In this document: one piece after another, positions 18,796-31,001 of the stretch
How positions within the stretch are numbered: position 1 is the first letter of the stretch
Layout: every line of letters starts with the position of its first letter
DNA from: Brevundimonas huaxiensis
GTDB taxonomy: Bacteria; Pseudomonadota; Alphaproteobacteria; Caulobacterales; Caulobacteraceae
NCBI RefSeq assembly: GCF_014218725.1
Contig: NZ_JABBJE010000001.1
Location: 930,001 to 994,000 of the forward strand
DNA: 64,000 bases
Reading direction: 5' to 3'
The notes under the pieces: model-generated
The model's input: the letters and a program-made list of their open reading frames with translations, nothing else
What the model was told of the DNA's origin: nothing
The model's database searches: none
Translations under genes and position numbers: made by a program

Positions 18796-20013
18796 TCACG
18801 AGACGAGCCCGCCGAGGAATTGGAAGATATTGAGCTTCTGTAGGTCGTTCCACGTTGCGAACAACATAAATCCCGCCAAAAGCGCAAGGCCTGCACGATA
18901 GCCCATCTCCTGGAACCGCGCCGACACAGGCTGTTTCGCCACAGCCTCATAGCCGTAGAAAAGCAGATGCCCGCCGTCGAGGACCGGAATGGGAAGCAGA
19001 TTTAGAAAGCCGATTCCGATCGAAAGTATGGCGGCCAAGGTTGTCAGCGTCAGGAGCAGGTTGATCGCCATGGCGCTCGGCGCTGGATTAGCTTCGACCG
19101 CAGCCGTGGTCAGGGAGCCTGTCGCCTTGGCCATGCCCAGCGGGCCGCTGAACTGATCGCCCGACTCGCGCCCCGTCGCCAGACGTCCAAGGTAGGTCAG
19201 GGTCGAGCCGATCACGTCGCCCGTCTGGCGCGCACCCTCCACCACGGCGTCGATAGGGCCGTAACGCACGTGGCGCACATCGCCGGCCGACGAGCCCAGC
19301 CCCAGGCCGATACGGCCGACCTTGACCCGTCCGGCGATGGGATCGTTTTCCTCGCGGCGTTCCGGCGTCGCGACCAGTACGACCGGACGACCGGCGCGCT
19401 CGACCGTGAAACGCACGGGATCGCCGGTCGAGAGCATGACGGTGCGGGTGACCGCGCTGCCGTCCTTGATAGCCTTGCCGTTCACCTCGGTGATCAGGTC
19501 GCCGACCTGGAATCCGGCGGCGGCGGCGGGCGATCCCGCCTGGACCTGCGCGACGCGCGCGGGGCGCAAGGACACGCCGACGGCCATGAAGACGACGGCG
19601 AAGATGGTGATGGCCAGGATGAAGTTGGCCATGGGTCCGGCCGCGACGATCAGGGCGCGTTGCCATACCGGCTTGAAGTGGAAATAATCGCGCTCGGCGC
19701 CCGGTCCACGTTCGGCGACCACGCGGCGGCGCAGTTCGTCCAATCCGGCCCGATCAGGCACGCTGGACGCATCCAGATCGCCCGAGAACTTCACATAGCC
19801 GCCCAGCGGCAGCCAGCCGAGACGCCACTCGATGCCGTGACGGTCGGTGCGGCTGGCCACGGCCTTGCCGAAGCCGACCGCGAACCGGTCCACCTTCACG
19901 CCAAAGGCGCGCGCGACAAGGAAGTGACCCAGTTCGTGGATGGTGACGATGAAGGTCAGCACCAGCAGGAACGAGGCGATGGAGATCAGGACCTGACCCA
20001 GGACGCCCAGCAT
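18796..20013 (-). CDS. rseP: Site-2 intramembrane metalloprotease RseP
   Basis: A 405-residue M50 protease of the inner membrane. The zinc motif HExxH is at residues 26-30 (VTIHELGHFLVARAFGVKV), and the second active-site element is LPIPVLDGGHLLFY near the C-terminus. Between them is one recognisable PDZ domain (AGSPAAAAGFQVGDLITEVNGKAI); E. coli RseP has two. Family members cleave anti-sigma factors or leftover signal peptides. The gene lies between dxr and bamA. No rseA-like anti-sigma gene is in the window. Confidence 0.95.
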   Translation of the reverse strand: MLGVLGQVLISIASFLLVLTFIVTIHELGHFLVARAFGVKVDRFAVGFGKAVASRTDRHGIEWRLGWLPLGGYVKFSGDLDASSVPDRAGLDELRRRVVAERGPGAERDYFHFKPVWQRALIVAAGPMANFILAITIFAVVFMAVGVSLRPARVAQVQAGSPAAAAGFQVGDLITEVNGKAIKDGSAVTRTVMLSTGDPVRFTVERAGRPVVLVATPERREENDPIAGRVKVGRIGLGLGSSAGDVRHVRYGPIDAVVEGARQTGDVIGSTLTYLGRLATGRESGDQFSGPLGMAKATGSLTTAAVEANPAPSAMAINLLLTLTTLAAILSIGIGFLNLLPIPVLDGGHLLFYGYEAVAKQPVSARFQEMGYRAGLALLAGFMLFATWNDLQKLNIFQFLGGLVS

Positions 20014-20040
20014 TCGAAATTCGTCTCCCCTGGCCTGCTG

Positions 20041-21237
20041 TCAGGCCGCATTCGCAAGGCCGGCGATGACGCTTTCGGCCATTCGACGCGTCTCGGCGTC
20101 GACCGAGAGGGCCGCGCCGCAGGCGTCTCCAGAACCGAAAGCCATCCCCGCTTTCGTCGCACGCTCAAGGGTTTCGGCGACGACTGCGGCAATATTGAGA
20201 AACGCCAGCTTGCGGTCAAGGAAGGCGAAGGCGGCGACCTCGTTGGCGGCGTTGAACACAGCCGGCGTCGCGCCCCCCGCCTTCAGGGCCTGACGCGCCA
20301 GATCGAGGGCGGGAAAGCGCGTCAGATCGGGCGCTTCGAACGTCAGCCGACCCAACGCAGCCAGATCCAGCTTTTGCGCCGGCCACGCGATCCGATCCGG
20401 CCAGGCCAGAGCGCAGGCGATCGGCGTGCGCATATCCGGCGGTCCCATCTGGGCCAGGGTCGAACCATCCACATACTCCACAAGGCTGTGGATGATCGAT
20501 TCGGGGTGCACCACGACGTCGATACGATCCTGCGGCATATCGAACAGATAGGCCGCCTCGATCATCTCCAGGCCCTTGTTGGCCATGGTGGCGCTGTCGA
20601 CCGAAATCTTGGCGCCCATGCTCCAGTTGGGGTGGGCCACGGCCTGTTCGGGCGTGATGGCGACCATCTGCTCGCGCGGAGTCTGGCGGAACGGTCCGCC
20701 CGATGCGGTCAGGATCAACTTCGCCACGCGCTCAGGCGCTTCGGCCGGAAACACCTGGAAGATGGCGGAGTGTTCGGAATCGACGGGGATCAAGCGCCCC
20801 CCTGCCCGCTTGACCCGTTCGATCAGGGCGGGGCCGCAGCAGACCAGACTTTCCTTGTTGGCCAGCGCCAGGGTCGCGCCCGTTCCCGCCGCCGCCCAGG
20901 CGGACTTCAAACCCGCCGCTCCGACGATGGACGCCATGATCCAGTCGACAGGTCGCGTCGCCGCCTCGACGATGGCCGCGTCGCCGGCGGCGACAGCGAC
21001 GTCCGTGCCGGACAAGGCGTCGCGCAGATCATTCAAACGCGCCGGATCGGCGGTCACGGCCAGCTTGGGCCGCCAGCGCCTGGCCTGCTCTGCCAGTTTG
21101 GCGATATTGGCGCCGCCTGTCAGCGCCTCGACCTCGAACGCGCCCGTGCCCGTCGCCTCGGCTTGAGCCATCAAGTCCAGTGTGGAGGCGCCGACCGATC
21201 CGGTCGCGCCAAGCACGGTGATGCGACGCCGGATCAC
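20041..21237 (-). CDS. dxr: 1-deoxy-D-xylulose 5-phosphate reductoisomerase
   Basis: A 398-residue enzyme of the MEP isoprenoid pathway that makes MEP from DXP with NADPH. The NADPH-binding N-terminus is [20 protein letters not shown]; metal and substrate residues lie in [11 protein letters not shown] and LTASGGPFR. The start is GTG at 21237, overlapping the cdsA stop as GTGA; the longer frame upstream is a cdsA shadow. The context with uppS links isoprenoid supply to undecaprenyl carrier synthesis. It is the target of fosmidomycin in other bacteria. Confidence 0.96.
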   Translation of the reverse strand: MIRRRITVLGATGSVGASTLDLMAQAEATGTGAFEVEALTGGANIAKLAEQARRWRPKLAVTADPARLNDLRDALSGTDVAVAAGDAAIVEAATRPVDWIMASIVGAAGLKSAWAAAGTGATLALANKESLVCCGPALIERVKRAGGRLIPVDSEHSAIFQVFPAEAPERVAKLILTASGGPFRQTPREQMVAITPEQAVAHPNWSMGAKISVDSATMANKGLEMIEAAYLFDMPQDRIDVVVHPESIIHSLVEYVDGSTLAQMGPPDMRTPIACALAWPDRIAWPAQKLDLAALGRLTFEAPDLTRFPALDLARQALKAGGATPAVFNAANEVAAFAFLDRKLAFLNIAAVVAETLERATKAGMAFGSGDACGAALSVDAETRRMAESVIAGLANAA

Positions 21238-22052
21238 GCCCCACGCTCCAGCATCAGGACGATCAATCGGCCAGCCGCGACGACAACGACCGCGAACATC
21301 AGGCCATCGACGCGGTCCAGCAGGCCGCCGTGGCCAGGAATGGTGTTCCCCGCATCCTTGACCCCGAACCGCCGCTTGAGCGCCGATTCCCACAGGTCCC
21401 CCGCCATGGTCGCCAAGGCCGCGGCAAAGCCCAGCACCGCCCCCCAGACGACGCTCAAGGCGCCCATATTGACCCAGGCCGTCATGACGGCGCCCGCAAC
21501 CGCGCCGGCCGCAACGCCGCCGATGAACCCGGACCAGGTCTTGTTCGGCGAGAAGCGCGGCCACAGCTTGGGTCCGCCAAAGGTGGATCCCGCCAGATAG
21601 GCCACGATGTCGGCCGACCAGGCGACGGCGAAGACCAGCACGGTCCAGTGCAGCCCGATCAAACTGTCGACGTCGCGCAGCCACATCAGCAGGACCGAAG
21701 GCCAGCCGAGATAGAGCACGCCATAGGCGGCATCCAGCGCCTCCTGCCCTCGGCTGCGGGCATAGACCCCGGCCGCGACCGCGCCGAACACCAGCATGAT
21801 GAAGGCCACGGACATGGCCCCGAAATGGGCGCTGATCACCGCCGCCACGACGCCGAAGCTGACCGCGCCGCCCATGACGCGGCGTGCATGCGGCGCACTC
21901 ATCGCCGCCCATTCGAACGCCAGGACGACGCTGGCGACGATCATCAGCGCCAGGAACCACACGCCTCCGCCCCACGTCGCAGCGACGGCGGCGGGCGCCA
22001 GCACGACGGCGGACGCAGCCCTGAGGGCGATATCCCGACCCTTGACCGCCAT
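21234..22052 (-). CDS. cdsA: Phosphatidate cytidylyltransferase
   Basis: A 272-residue inner-membrane enzyme that makes CDP-diacylglycerol, the branch point of phospholipid synthesis. It has about eight hydrophobic segments and the exact CDP-diglyceride synthetase signature near the C-terminus ([14 protein letters not shown] followed by [13 protein letters not shown]). Its ATG overlaps the uppS stop (ATGA) and its TGA overlaps the dxr GTG, so uppS-cdsA-dxr are translationally coupled. Confidence 0.96.
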   Translation of the reverse strand: MAVKGRDIALRAASAVVLAPAAVAATWGGGVWFLALMIVASVVLAFEWAAMSAPHARRVMGGAVSFGVVAAVISAHFGAMSVAFIMLVFGAVAAGVYARSRGQEALDAAYGVLYLGWPSVLLMWLRDVDSLIGLHWTVLVFAVAWSADIVAYLAGSTFGGPKLWPRFSPNKTWSGFIGGVAAGAVAGAVMTAWVNMGALSVVWGAVLGFAAALATMAGDLWESALKRRFGVKDAGNTIPGHGGLLDRVDGLMFAVVVVAAGRLIVLMLERGA

Positions 22053-22825
22053 CAGGCCGTCGCGCGTTCAGGCGCGATCACGCGTCCGCCGAAACGGCGG
22101 TCGCGCTGACCAAAGGCCGAAATCGCCTCGGCCAAGGCCTTTGGGCCGTAGTCGGGCCACAGAATGTCCTGGAAGACGAGCTCGGCGTAGGCGGCCTCCC
22201 ACAACAGGAAGTTCGAAAGCCGCTGCTCCCCCGACGTGCGCACGATCAGGTCCAGCGGCGGCGAGCCCGCCGTGGCCAGCCCGGCCGTCAGGATCGCCTC
22301 GTTGAAAGGCTCGACCGTCTCGCCCGCCAGCACCCGCTCCATATGGCGACGCGCCGCGTCCACCAGATCCGCACGACCGCCGTAGTTGAAGGCGACCTGC
22401 AACAGGAAGCGATCGTTATGGGCGGTCTGAGCCTCGGCTCGTTCGATGATGGCGGCGATGTCGGCCGGCAATCCCTGGCGTCGCCCCAGGATTTTCAGCC
22501 GGACGCCGGCCTTGGTCAGCCGGGCCAGATCGCTGGCGACGTAGGACCGCACCAACCCCATCAGGTCCGACACCTCGTCCTCGGGACGGCTCCAGTTTTC
22601 GGTTGAGAAGCCGAACACCGTCAGACAATCGATGCCGAGATCCGGCGCCGCCTGGATAGTGCGCTTCAGCGCCTGAACGCCTTCGCGGTGACCAAGAGCG
22701 CGCGGCAGACCGCGCGCCTTCGCCCAGCGTCCATTGCCGTCCATGATGATGGCGACGTGGCGCGGGCCGTCCTGACCCTGCTTGTCTGGGCTTTGGCCTG
22801 AAGGCGCGGCGCGGTCTGCCGTCAT
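22052..22825 (-). CDS. uppS: Isoprenyl transferase (undecaprenyl diphosphate synthase)
   Basis: A 257-residue cis-prenyltransferase that makes the C55 lipid carrier for peptidoglycan and O-antigen. The catalytic Asp29 is in [17 protein letters not shown], followed by [22 protein letters not shown] and the C-terminal [24 protein letters not shown] split over conserved positions. It has an N-terminal extension of about 20 polar residues. The stop overlaps cdsA. The gap of 37 bases to frr is short enough for cotranscription. Confidence 0.95.
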   Translation of the reverse strand: MTADRAAPSGQSPDKQGQDGPRHVAIIMDGNGRWAKARGLPRALGHREGVQALKRTIQAAPDLGIDCLTVFGFSTENWSRPEDEVSDLMGLVRSYVASDLARLTKAGVRLKILGRRQGLPADIAAIIERAEAQTAHNDRFLLQVAFNYGGRADLVDAARRHMERVLAGETVEPFNEAILTAGLATAGSPPLDLIVRTSGEQRLSNFLLWEAAYAELVFQDILWPDYGPKALAEAISAFGQRDRRFGGRVIAPERATA

Positions 22826-22862
22826 CTGTCGTGCGATCCCTTCCGGACCCAGCCGTTTCGCC

Positions 22863-23420
22863 TCAGACCTGCATGATCTCTTGTTCCTTGGTCTTCAAGG
22901 TCTCGTCGATGCGCTTGATGGCCGCGTCGGTGTCCTTCTGGACCTCGGTCTCCATCTTCTTTTGTTCGTCCTGGCTGATCTCGCCGGCCTTCTCGGCCTT
23001 CTTGAGGTCGTCGTTGGCGTCGCGGCGGACGTTGCGAACCGAGATCTTCTGCTGCTCGGCGTATTTGCCGGCCAGCTTGACCAGGTCCTTGCGGCGTTCC
23101 TCGGTCAGGGGCGGCACCGGAATGCGCAGGGTCTGGCCGTCCACGATCGGGTTCAGGCCCAGATTGGCGTTGCGGATCGCCTTTTCGACGGCGACCACCA
23201 TGCCCTTGTCCCAAACGTTGACGCTCAGCATCCGGGGCTCAGGCACGCTGATGGCGGCGACGGCGGTCAGGGGCGAGGCCGAGCCGTAGGCTTCGACCCG
23301 CACGGGCTCCAGCAGGCCGGCGTTGGCCCGGCCAGTGCGCAGACCGCTGAACTCTTCCTTCAGGGCGGCGACGGAGCGATCCATGCGGTCGCGATAGGTC
23401 TTGAGGTCAGGCTTTGCCAT
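22863..23420 (-). CDS. frr: Ribosome-recycling factor
   Basis: A 185-residue protein that, with EF-G, splits the post-termination ribosome. The L-shaped RRF family is recognised by [57 protein letters not shown] when read in parts, and the C-terminal three-helix bundle. The length is the family norm. It lies 38 bases after pyrH, the conserved pyrH-frr pair. Confidence 0.97.
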   Translation of the reverse strand: MAKPDLKTYRDRMDRSVAALKEEFSGLRTGRANAGLLEPVRVEAYGSASPLTAVAAISVPEPRMLSVNVWDKGMVVAVEKAIRNANLGLNPIVDGQTLRIPVPPLTEERRKDLVKLAGKYAEQQKISVRNVRRDANDDLKKAEKAGEISQDEQKKMETEVQKDTDAAIKRIDETLKTKEQEIMQV

Positions 23421-23458
23421 GGTCTTGGTCTCTCTTGTCTTTCCAGGTCAGGCGAACG

Positions 23459-24193
23459 TCAGGCGACGTCCTGAATGACCGTGAACGTGCCTTCGCCGGT
23501 CAGGGTCCGGCGCAGCGAATTGTCTTCCCGAATGGAGAAGACCACGATCGGTATGCCCGTGTCGCGCATCATGGCGATGGCCGAGGCGTCCATGACCCGC
23601 AGATCCTTGGCCAGCACGTCCTGATAGGACAGCGTCTCGTACCGCGTCGCGTCAGGATCCTTCTTCGGGTCGGCGGTGTAGACCCCGTCCACGCTGGTGC
23701 CCTTCAGCAGGGCGTCGCAGCCCATTTCCGCCGCACGCAGCGCCGCGCCCGAGTCCGTGGTGAAGAACGGTGCGCCCACGCCGGCGGCGAAGATCACGAC
23801 CCGCCCTTTTTCCAGATGCCGCAGGGCGCGCCGGCGGATGTAGGGTTCGGCGATGGCCGCCATCGGAATGGCGCTCTGCACGCGGGTCGAGACGCCGATC
23901 TTCTCCAGCGCCGATTGCATGGCCAGGGCGTTCATGATCGTCGCCAGCATGCCCATATAGTCGGCCTGGGCGCGCTCCATGCCGGCCGCCGCCTTGGACA
24001 GACCGCGGAAGATGTTGCCGCCGCCGATGACCAGGCAGATTTCCACGCCCTCGGCCGCAACGTCCGCGACGGCCTTGGCCACCGCATCGACGGTCTTCAT
24101 GTCGACGCCGAACGACTGGTCGCCCATCAGCACCTCGCCCGACACCTTCAGCAGGACGCGTTTGTAGCGGAAGGTCGAGGGGGCGTCGGGCAT
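23459..24193 (-). CDS. pyrH: Uridylate kinase
   Basis: A hexameric UMP kinase of the amino acid kinase fold, feeding pyrimidine nucleotides. Motifs are [46 protein letters not shown] and [19 protein letters not shown] placed the start at ATG 24193, which gives 244 residues, the usual length; ATGs at 24223 and 24268 are in frame but add residues unlike the family. None has a clear ribosome site, so the start is uncertain. A terminator separates it from tsf, so it needs its own promoter. Confidence 0.93.
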   Translation of the reverse strand: MPDAPSTFRYKRVLLKVSGEVLMGDQSFGVDMKTVDAVAKAVADVAAEGVEICLVIGGGNIFRGLSKAAAGMERAQADYMGMLATIMNALAMQSALEKIGVSTRVQSAIPMAAIAEPYIRRRALRHLEKGRVVIFAAGVGAPFFTTDSGAALRAAEMGCDALLKGTSVDGVYTADPKKDPDATRYETLSYQDVLAKDLRVMDASAIAMMRDTGIPIVVFSIREDNSLRRTLTGEGTFTVIQDVA

Positions 24194-24291
24194 GCGGGAA
24201 GGTCCGTTTGACTGCGGCGCCATTGAATCAGGCGGCTTCTTATAGACGAAAGGCGCGCCGGCCATCAAAGCCGAACGCGCCCTTCTGATAC

Positions 24292-24311
24292 AAAACCCTC
24301 ACGAATGAGGG
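24292..24311 (-). terminator. Rho-independent terminator after tsf
   Basis: Read on the minus strand, arms CCCTCA and TGAGGG (plus positions 24306-24311 and 24296-24301) flank a TTCG tetraloop and are followed by TTTT (24292-24295). It lies about 10 bases beyond the tsf stop and ends the rpsB-tsf transcript before pyrH. Confidence 0.75.
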
Positions 24312-24320
24312 GAATGTTTT

Positions 24321-25262
24321 TTAGTTGCCGCCCATCATGGAGGCGACTTCCGACGCGAAGTCGGGGCCTTCGACCTTCTCGACGCCTTCACCCAGCGCCA
24401 GGCGGACGAAGCCGGCCAGGTGCAGGTTGGAGGAGCCCAGTTCCTTGGCCGAGTTGGCGACCAGTTGTTCGATGGTCACGTCCGGATCCATGACGAACGG
24501 CTGCTTGGACAGCACCACGTCCTTCTGGAACTTGTTGATCTGACCTTCCACGATCTTTTCGATCATGGCTTCAGGGCGGCCTTCTTCCTTGGCTTTTTCG
24601 ATCAGAACGGCGCGTTCCTTCTCGATGGCGGCGGGGTCCAGGTCGTCGGTGTTCAGCGACAGCGGCGCGGTGGCGGCGACGTGCATGGCGATCTTGCGGC
24701 CCAGTTCGCGAAGCGCGGTCTTGTCGCCCTCGCCTTCCAGAGCCACCAGCACGCCGATGCGACCGACGCCCGGCGAAACCGCGTTGTGGACGTAGGTCGA
24801 GACGACGCCTTCCGACACCGACAAGCGGGCGGCGCGGCGCAGTTGCATGTTCTCGCCGATGGTGGCGATCATGTTGGTCACTTCGTCCTGGACCGTCTTG
24901 CCGGCTTCCAGTTCGGCGCCGTGCAGGGCCTCGACCGAGTGGTGCTCCAGACCCAATTGGGCGAACGACTTGGCGGCGTTCTGGAACAGCTCGTTACGGG
25001 CCACGAAGTCGGTTTCGGCGTTGAACTCGATGGCGGCGGCGACTTCGCCCTTGCCGTCTTCCTTCGACGCGACGGCGACCAGACCTTCAGCGGCGACGCG
25101 GTCGGCCTTCTTGGCGGCCTTGGACAGGCCCTTGGCGCGCAGCCAGTCGATTGCTGCTTCGATGTTGCCGTCGTTTTCGACCAGCGCCTTCTTGCAGTCC
25201 ATCATGCCGACGCCCGAACGCTCGCGAAGCTCCTTCACGAGGGCGGCAGTGATCTCGGCCAT
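24321..25262 (-). CDS. tsf: Translation elongation factor Ts
   Basis: A 313-residue guanine-nucleotide exchange factor for EF-Tu. The N-terminal UBA-like domain contains [21 protein letters not shown] (read as two parts around GVG), followed by the family motif [11 protein letters not shown] and the coiled-coil and core domains. The partner rpsB lies upstream, the near-universal rpsB-tsf order, with a hairpin-rich 111-base gap. A terminator follows. Confidence 0.97.
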   Translation of the reverse strand: MAEITAALVKELRERSGVGMMDCKKALVENDGNIEAAIDWLRAKGLSKAAKKADRVAAEGLVAVASKEDGKGEVAAAIEFNAETDFVARNELFQNAAKSFAQLGLEHHSVEALHGAELEAGKTVQDEVTNMIATIGENMQLRRAARLSVSEGVVSTYVHNAVSPGVGRIGVLVALEGEGDKTALRELGRKIAMHVAATAPLSLNTDDLDPAAIEKERAVLIEKAKEEGRPEAMIEKIVEGQINKFQKDVVLSKQPFVMDPDVTIEQLVANSAKELGSSNLHLAGFVRLALGEGVEKVEGPDFASEVASMMGGN

Positions 25263-25294
25263 GTTCTTCTCCTTGGGGGATTTCGTATGTGGGA

Positions 25295-25321
25295 ACGGCC
25301 GGACTGATTTAGCCCGGCCGT
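25295..25321 (-). terminator. Intercistronic hairpin between rpsB and tsf (possible attenuator)
   Basis: Perfect 8-bp arms ACGGCCGG (25295-25302) and CCGGCCGT (25314-25321) with an 11-base loop lie 33 bases before the tsf start. No T-run follows on the minus strand, so it is probably a partial terminator, an RNA-stability element or a processing site rather than a full stop. An attenuator at this place is known in E. coli. Confidence 0.45.
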
Positions 25322-25335
25322 GTGTCAGTTCGTCA

Positions 25336-25363
25336 GGCGGCGCTCAAGAACGCGAACGCCGCC
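25336..25363 (-). repeat. Second rpsB-tsf intercistronic inverted repeat
   Basis: Seven-bp arms GGCGGCG (25336-25342) and CGCCGCC (25357-25363), 14-base loop, lie 10 bases after the rpsB stop. Together with the neighbouring hairpin it makes the gap strongly structured. Confidence 0.4.
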
Positions 25364-25373
25364 CGGCGGGCGA

Positions 25374-26237
25374 TCAGCCCTCGGCCTTCTCGGTTTCGGC
25401 AGCCGGCTCAGCAGCGGCTTCCAGTTCGGCGGCGGCGCCTTCCGTGCCGGCCGGCGCGGCTTCGGCTTCAGCCTTGGGGGCCGAGGCTTCACGCAGCATC
25501 GGCTCGACCGGAGCTTCCGAAGCGCCCAGGTCGATGCCCGAGGCCGAAGCGCCGGCGGCCAGACCGTCCAGGACGGCGTCGGCGATCAGGTCGCAGTAGG
25601 TCTGGATGGCGCGGGCGGCGTCGTCGTTGCCGGGGACCGGATAGGTGATGCCGTCCGGGTCCGAGTTGGTATCCAGGATGGCGATGATCGGGATGTTCAG
25701 CTTGCGGGCTTCCTGGATTGCGATCGCTTCCTTGTTGGTGTCGATCACGAACATGATGTCCGGGATCGAACCCATGTCCTTGATGCCGCCCAGCGACAGC
25801 TCAAGCTTGTCCTTCTCGCGCTGCAGGTTCAGCAGCTCTTTCTTGACGCGGCCTTCGCCGCCGTTTTCCAGAATGCCTTCCAGCTCACGCAGACGAGCGA
25901 TCGAGCCCGAAACGGTGCGCCAGTTGGTCAGCGTGCCGCCGAGCCAACGGTTGTTCATGTAATACTGGGCGCAGCGCTTGGCGGCTTCGGCGACCGGCTC
26001 TGCGGCCTGGCGCTTGGTGCCGACGAACAGAACGCGACCGCCCTTGGCGGCGACTTCGCGCACGGCCACCAGAGCCTGGTGGAACAGCGGCATCGTCTGC
26101 GACAGGTCGATGATGTGGATGTTCGAGCGCGAGCCGAAGATGTAGCGGTCCATCTTCGGGTTCCAGCGGTGCGTCTGGTGGCCGAAGTGAGCGCCGGCTT
26201 CAAGCAGGGTGCGCATCGAGAATTCAGGCAGAGCCAT
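25374..26237 (-). CDS. rpsB: 30S ribosomal protein S2
   Basis: A 287-residue small-subunit protein. The conserved core starts at once ([19 protein letters not shown]) and includes [23 protein letters not shown] and [25 protein letters not shown]. Beyond residue about 240, where E. coli S2 ends, there is a roughly 50-residue Ala/Glu-rich acidic tail, a feature common in alphaproteobacterial S2. A ribosome site (AAAGGAC) lies before the ATG at 26237. It is expressed with tsf. Confidence 0.97.
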   Translation of the reverse strand: MALPEFSMRTLLEAGAHFGHQTHRWNPKMDRYIFGSRSNIHIIDLSQTMPLFHQALVAVREVAAKGGRVLFVGTKRQAAEPVAEAAKRCAQYYMNNRWLGGTLTNWRTVSGSIARLRELEGILENGGEGRVKKELLNLQREKDKLELSLGGIKDMGSIPDIMFVIDTNKEAIAIQEARKLNIPIIAILDTNSDPDGITYPVPGNDDAARAIQTYCDLIADAVLDGLAAGASASGIDLGASEAPVEPMLREASAPKAEAEAAPAGTEGAAAELEAAAEPAAETEKAEG

Positions 26238-26392
26238 GATCGTTCAGTCCTTTTTCCGATCAAACGTGGCGCGGGGGATTAAAGGTCCGAAAGACCCTCG
26301 GAATGGTGCGGATCGGGATGTCTCCCCGAAGCGCGCCTCACCCGCGTTGCGAAATGCGGGGGCCATGTAGGCCGGATGCGCCGCAATAGCAA
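26238..26392 (-). promoter_or_regulatory. rpsB promoter candidate and structured leader
   Basis: On the minus strand TTGCTA (plus 26387-26392) and TACATG (26364-26369) are 17 bases apart. The leader that follows is about 125 bases and contains several small hairpins, for example CCCGC/GCGGG around 26341-26360, GGGA/TCCC around 26313-26327 and GGTC/GACC around 26285-26297. S2 is known to repress its own operon in other bacteria, and this leader is the place to look. The promoter match is moderate. Confidence 0.35.
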
Positions 26393-26413
26393 GCGCAGCC
26401 CTGCAAATGCGGA

Positions 26414-26441
26414 AAAGGCGACCCCTTTCGGGACCGCCTTT
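26414..26441 (-). terminator. Terminator-like hairpin after the DUF4142 gene
   Basis: Arms AAAGGCG and CGCCTTT (plus 26435-26441 and 26414-26420) enclose a further five base pairs (three G-C, two G-T) and a GAAA tetraloop. On the minus strand TTCC follows, a weak T tract. It lies 23 bases beyond the DUF4142 stop and just upstream of the rpsB promoter, so it would insulate the two. Confidence 0.65.
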
Positions 26442-26464
26442 GGTCAGTAACGCGACGGCTGCTT

Positions 26465-27067
26465 TTACTTCATCGCGTCAAGCAGGGTCCGGGCGCGGTC
26501 GCGGTGAGCGGTGACGGGCGTCACCAGCTCGCGCGCCAGGGTGGCCAGGGCGGGCGCTTCGGTGTTGTCGGCAAAGCCGTTCAGCAGCGTCAGCGTCTCG
26601 TTGTGGGCGGCGACCTGCTGGTCCAGATAGACCTTGTCGAAGTCGTCCGGCGTCGCGGCGTTCAGATTGTCGATCAAGCCCTTGCGGCGTTCGTCCAGCG
26701 TCGTGGGGATGGCGACGTTCGGCGCGGCGGTCGCTTGGGCGGCGGCCAGCTTTTCGCCGGCTGCGGTGTGATCCTTGGTGATCATGGCGGCCAGGGCCTT
26801 CACGTCGGCATTCTTGGACTTGGCGGCGGCGATCTTGGCGGCTTCCAGCTCATACATGTTGCCGGTGCCCAGACCGGTGACGAAACCGTCGACGGTGTTG
26901 GCGCCCATGGTCATGGCCGACGTCTGGCCGACGACGCCGGACGTGGCGTCCTGGGTGGCGTTGACCGCTTCGCTGGTGTTCTGGGCGGCGCTGTCGCCAC
27001 CCTGGTTGCAGGCGGCGAGAAGGGCCAGCGAGGCGACGCTGGCGATGGCGATGGCGAGATATTTCAT
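26465..27067 (-). CDS. DUF4142-family lipoprotein
   Basis: A 200-residue protein with a lipoprotein signal (MKYLAIAIASVASLALLAAC, lipobox LAAC, lipidated Cys20). The mature part has a DUF4142 ferritin-like helical bundle with typical features: YELEAAKIAAAKSKNADVKA, MITKDHTAAGEKL, VYLDQQVAAHNETLTLL. DUF4142 proteins are often stress-induced and of unknown biochemical role. A candidate EcfG-type promoter lies directly upstream, and a terminator hairpin follows the stop, so it is probably a monocistronic stress gene. Confidence 0.85.
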   Translation of the reverse strand: MKYLAIAIASVASLALLAACNQGGDSAAQNTSEAVNATQDATSGVVGQTSAMTMGANTVDGFVTGLGTGNMYELEAAKIAAAKSKNADVKALAAMITKDHTAAGEKLAAAQATAAPNVAIPTTLDERRKGLIDNLNAATPDDFDKVYLDQQVAAHNETLTLLNGFADNTEAPALATLARELVTPVTAHRDRARTLLDAMK

Positions 27068-27094
27068 TGGAACAGTCTCCCTATGGACTGACCA

Positions 27095-27120
27095 AACCCA
27101 TCACACGTCCGTGAGGTTCC
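27095..27120 (-). promoter_or_regulatory. Candidate EcfG/SigT (general stress) promoter of the DUF4142 gene
   Basis: On the minus strand GGAAC (plus 27116-27120) is followed after 18 bases by GTT (27095-27097), with one mismatch to the alphaproteobacterial general-stress consensus GGAAC-N16/17-CGTT (G in place of the C before GTT). The predicted start near 27087 leaves a leader of about 20 bases before the ATG. Position and spacing fit well. Confidence 0.5.
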
Positions 27121-27154
27121 GAAAAATCAAAAGCTTAACCATATCCAACAGGGC

Positions 27155-30619
<3,465 letters not shown>

Positions 30620-30780
30620 GCCTTCTTCGACCCTGGCCCGCTACCGAGTACCCTATCTTGAGTCTCATATCGGGCGTCGCGCGGCCATCGCAAACCGGTC
30701 GCCCGACAGATCGGCTGTGGATCGCTGGCTTCAGACGGTTCTCGAAAAAACACCGTCTAAAGTGTCTAATTCGTCTGATC
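30620..30780. other. dnaE upstream region with repeats
   Basis: 161 bases between the sidA-like stop and the dnaE start. Three copies of GTCTRA occur at a 9-base period (plus 30755, 30764 and 30773). A 7-bp inverted repeat AGACGGT/ACCGTCT spans 30733-30758 without a T-run. A weak promoter candidate, TTGCGA-N18-TATGAG on the minus strand, lies within 30668-30697. No convincing further gene is present. Confidence 0.35.
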
Positions 30781-30873
30781 TCAGGCGGAGACGCTGATCG
30801 CCACGGTCCAGACCATCCATACGAAACCGCCGCACGACGCCAGCGACAGCATATCCCTCATCAAACGCGGCAT
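30781..30873 (-). CDS. sidA: SidA-like SOS-induced membrane microprotein (30 residues)
   Basis: A 30-codon gene reading MPRLMRDMLSLASCGGFVWM for the first 20 residues, then a hydrophobic end (VWTVAISVSA) and TGA. A basic N-terminus plus one short transmembrane helix is the layout of Caulobacter SidA, a 29-residue inner-membrane SOS protein that blocks division by acting on FtsW/FtsN. The identification rests on size, topology, an exact LexA box in the -10 element, and position beside dnaE; I could not align it to SidA, so the symbol is provisional. AAGG lies a few bases before the ATG. It reads toward dnaE, and read-through is possible. Confidence 0.65.
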   Translation of the reverse strand: MPRLMRDMLSLASCGGFVWMVWTVAISVSA

Positions 30874-30899
30874 GACCTTGGCTCCGAGACATCCGATAT

Positions 30900-30914
30900 G
30901 TTCTGCGAATGTTC
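30900..30914 (-). promoter_or_regulatory. LexA (SOS) box of the sidA-like gene
   Basis: GTTC (30900-30903) and GTTC (30911-30914) are 7 bases apart, an exact alphaproteobacterial LexA operator (GAAC-N7-GAAC read in the direction of the gene). It lies 26 bases before the microprotein ATG and overlaps its -10 element. It is far less well placed for msrA, which starts 88 bases away on the other strand. Confidence 0.85.
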
Positions 30915-30939
30915 TATGTTGGCGTTTTGTTCCGGTCAA
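30911..30939 (-). promoter_or_regulatory. Promoter of the sidA-like gene
   Basis: Read on the minus strand, TTGACC (plus 30934-30939), a 17-base spacer, and TAGAAC (30911-30916). The -10 contains a LexA half-site. Predicted start near 30904, giving a leader of about 30 bases. Confidence 0.7.
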
Positions 30940-31001
30940 GACGTTCTTGGTGAAACCGTTTGCGCGTCGCCGTCGTAGTCAATGCAACAGGAGATGAGAC
31001 C

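Noticed and set aside
17132-18901. 589-codon frame antisense to bamA
   Set aside because: Shadow frame caused by high third-position GC; bamA is unmistakable on the other strand.
30733-30758. AGACGGT/ACCGTCT inverted repeat as terminator of the sidA-like gene
   Set aside because: The run of T lies in the loop, not after the stem, so termination would not be expected.
30658-30978. 106-codon plus-strand frame covering the sidA-like gene and LexA box
   Set aside because: It runs antisense over the promoter and microprotein, has no ribosome site and no family likeness.
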